From the NCBI GenBank assembly GCA_964641715.1, contig CAZXMB010000157.1, positions 1 through 6,966 of the forward strand: 6,966 bases of DNA, in the 5' to 3' direction. Below, one piece after another: positions 6,537 through 6,966 of this stretch. A model generated the notes under the pieces. That model saw only the letters and a program-made list of their open reading frames with translations. It was not told where the DNA came from and did no database searches. Position 1 is the stretch's first letter, and every line of letters starts with the position of its first letter. A program made the translations under genes and the position numbers. Source of the DNA: CAZXMB01 sp964641715. Its GTDB lineage: Bacteria > Desulfobacterota > BSN033 > UBA1163.

Positions 6537-6709
6537 ACAAACGAAATAATTTTTGTTACAATCATTGCGAGCCCGAAGGGCACGGCAATCTCGTCTTTCG
6601 GGGGATTGCGGAGCCTGTTCCGAGCAAAGCGAGGAATCTCCGGGTTTGCTTCGGCTTTGCCTCGCAACCGCTCCGCTCCTCGCAATGACACGTTATTTAT
6701 TTCGTTTGT
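6537..6709. mobile_element. MITE-like 173-bp element with 13-bp terminal inverted repeats
   Basis: The element begins with ACAAACGAAATAA (6537-6549) and ends with its perfect inverse TTATTTCGTTTGT (6697-6709). Directly abutting it are identical 6-bp direct repeats TTTAGT at 6531-6536 and 6710-6715, as expected of a target-site duplication. It has no coding capacity and would need a transposase supplied in trans. Inside, with short AT-rich spacers, sits a TCATTGCGAG-type palindromic repeat (6562-6688). The alternative is that the inner repeat inserted into a pre-existing AT-rich palindrome. The AT-rich context weakens the statistical weight of the short flanks. Confidence 0.5.
6562..6690. repeat. 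Palindromic dispersed repeat, TCATTGCGAG type (long form)
   Basis: TCATTGCGAG (6562-6571) and CTCGCAATGA (6679-6688) are perfect inverted ends. Within them GCCC-GAA-GGGC (6571-6581) makes a small hairpin. Several GGCAATCTC/GGATTGCGG-like segments follow, typical of composite repeats of this family. The right 17 nt match 2040-2056 exactly in the same orientation. A reading frame across it on the minus strand is repeat translation, not a gene. Confidence 0.8.
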
Positions 6710-6716
6710 TTTAGTA

Positions 6717-6757
6717 TTTCGAAATTGTTTCGAATTTCGGATTTCGTGCTTCGGATT
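6717..6757. repeat. AT-rich TTCGGATTTCG-type repeat at the LUD gene 3' end
   Basis: The stretch consists of TTCGAAATTG, TTCGAATTTCGG, ATTTCG and TTCGGATTTC units, the same class as in the purH-purD gap. It abuts the stop codon of the LUD-domain gene (TGA, 6760-6758) on one side and the direct-repeat flank of the MITE-like element on the other. Confidence 0.6.
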
Positions 6758-6966
6758 TCAGAAACCCAACTCCTCCCCTACCAGGATCACAAGAATATCC
6801 GTCAAGGACGGCTTCCTTTCATGGATCACGACGACCCTGCAGATCCGATTGGGAGAGTTACAGTCTACACACCTTCCAACCCTGGCACAGGGGACATCAA
6901 TATTGAGTCGCCTGGCATTGAGAGGCGCGGCCACATTCTTAATCCTCTTTAATGCCTCTTCGACAT
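6758..6966 (-). CDS. LUD-domain (lactate-utilisation type) protein, C-terminal 68 residues, partial
   Basis: The gene enters from the right edge of the window; its first complete codon starts at 6964 and its stop is at 6760-6758. The 68 visible residues match the C-terminus of LUD/DUF162-family proteins. They include ALKRIKNVAAPLNARRL (4-20), then a cysteine cluster at residues 26, 32, 35 and 42 (PCARVGRC, DCNSPNRIC), and the usual ending TDILVILVGEELGF. Members of this family include LutB/LutC-like lactate oxidation proteins and many stand-alone proteins of unknown role. Most of the domain is outside the window, so start, length and exact subfamily are unknown. The complementary strand is also open over part of this stretch (6725-6952), but shows no family character. 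Confidence 0.82.
   Translation of the reverse strand, partial: VEEALKRIKNVAAPLNARRLNIDVPCARVGRCVDCNSPNRICRVVVIHERKPSLTDILVILVGEELGF

Noticed and set aside
6428..6691. An 87-codon minus-strand reading frame in the purH-LUD gap.
   Set aside because: Its first half is the translated TCATTGCGAG repeat, there is no ribosome-binding site, and no protein family is recognisable.
6725..6952. A plus-strand 75-codon frame at the right edge.
   Set aside because: It is antisense to the LUD-family C-terminus, whose conserved cysteine pattern and ending clearly identify the minus strand as coding.

Overview
The window looks like part of a bacterial chromosome of moderate GC content. It probably comes from a Desulfobacterota/Deltaproteobacteria-like or similar environmental lineage. 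That placement is an inference from the gene types and from the heavy load of short palindromic dispersed repeats; no marker gene here fixes the taxonomy. All six supportable genes lie on the minus strand, so transcription runs from high to low coordinates.

In transcription order, the window opens with the C-terminal 68 residues of a LUD-domain (lactate-utilisation type) protein, 6966 to 6758. A 447-nt gap (6311-6757) follows. It contains a MITE-like element, other repeats and a candidate promoter. Next come purH (6310-4748, AICAR formyltransferase/IMP cyclohydrolase) and purD (4550-3276, GAR synthetase), both of de novo purine synthesis. After them are a leuB-type beta-decarboxylating dehydrogenase (3129-2071), an LsrF-family class I aldolase/thiolase (1955-1146) and a zinc-dependent medium-chain dehydrogenase (1035-10). 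The five complete genes are intact, each with full family motifs. All have a Shine-Dalgarno-like sequence, although the one for the last gene is poorly placed.

purH and purD catalyse late and early steps of IMP synthesis. The three downstream genes are all metabolic enzymes (oxidative decarboxylation, C-C cleavage, alcohol/polyol oxidation) and could form one small carbon pathway, but the sequence does not identify the substrate. Same-strand order without an internal gene on the other strand fits one transcription unit. The gaps are long for an operon (110, 115, 146 and 197 nt), and each is largely filled by palindromic repeat sequence.

No new defence or regulatory system is evident. The most notable non-coding feature is at 6531-6715: 13-bp perfect terminal inverted repeats are directly flanked by a 6-bp direct repeat and enclose a TCATTGCGAG-type palindromic repeat. 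This is the structure expected of a non-autonomous mobile element. Several different palindromic repeat families occur in five gaps within less than 7 kb.
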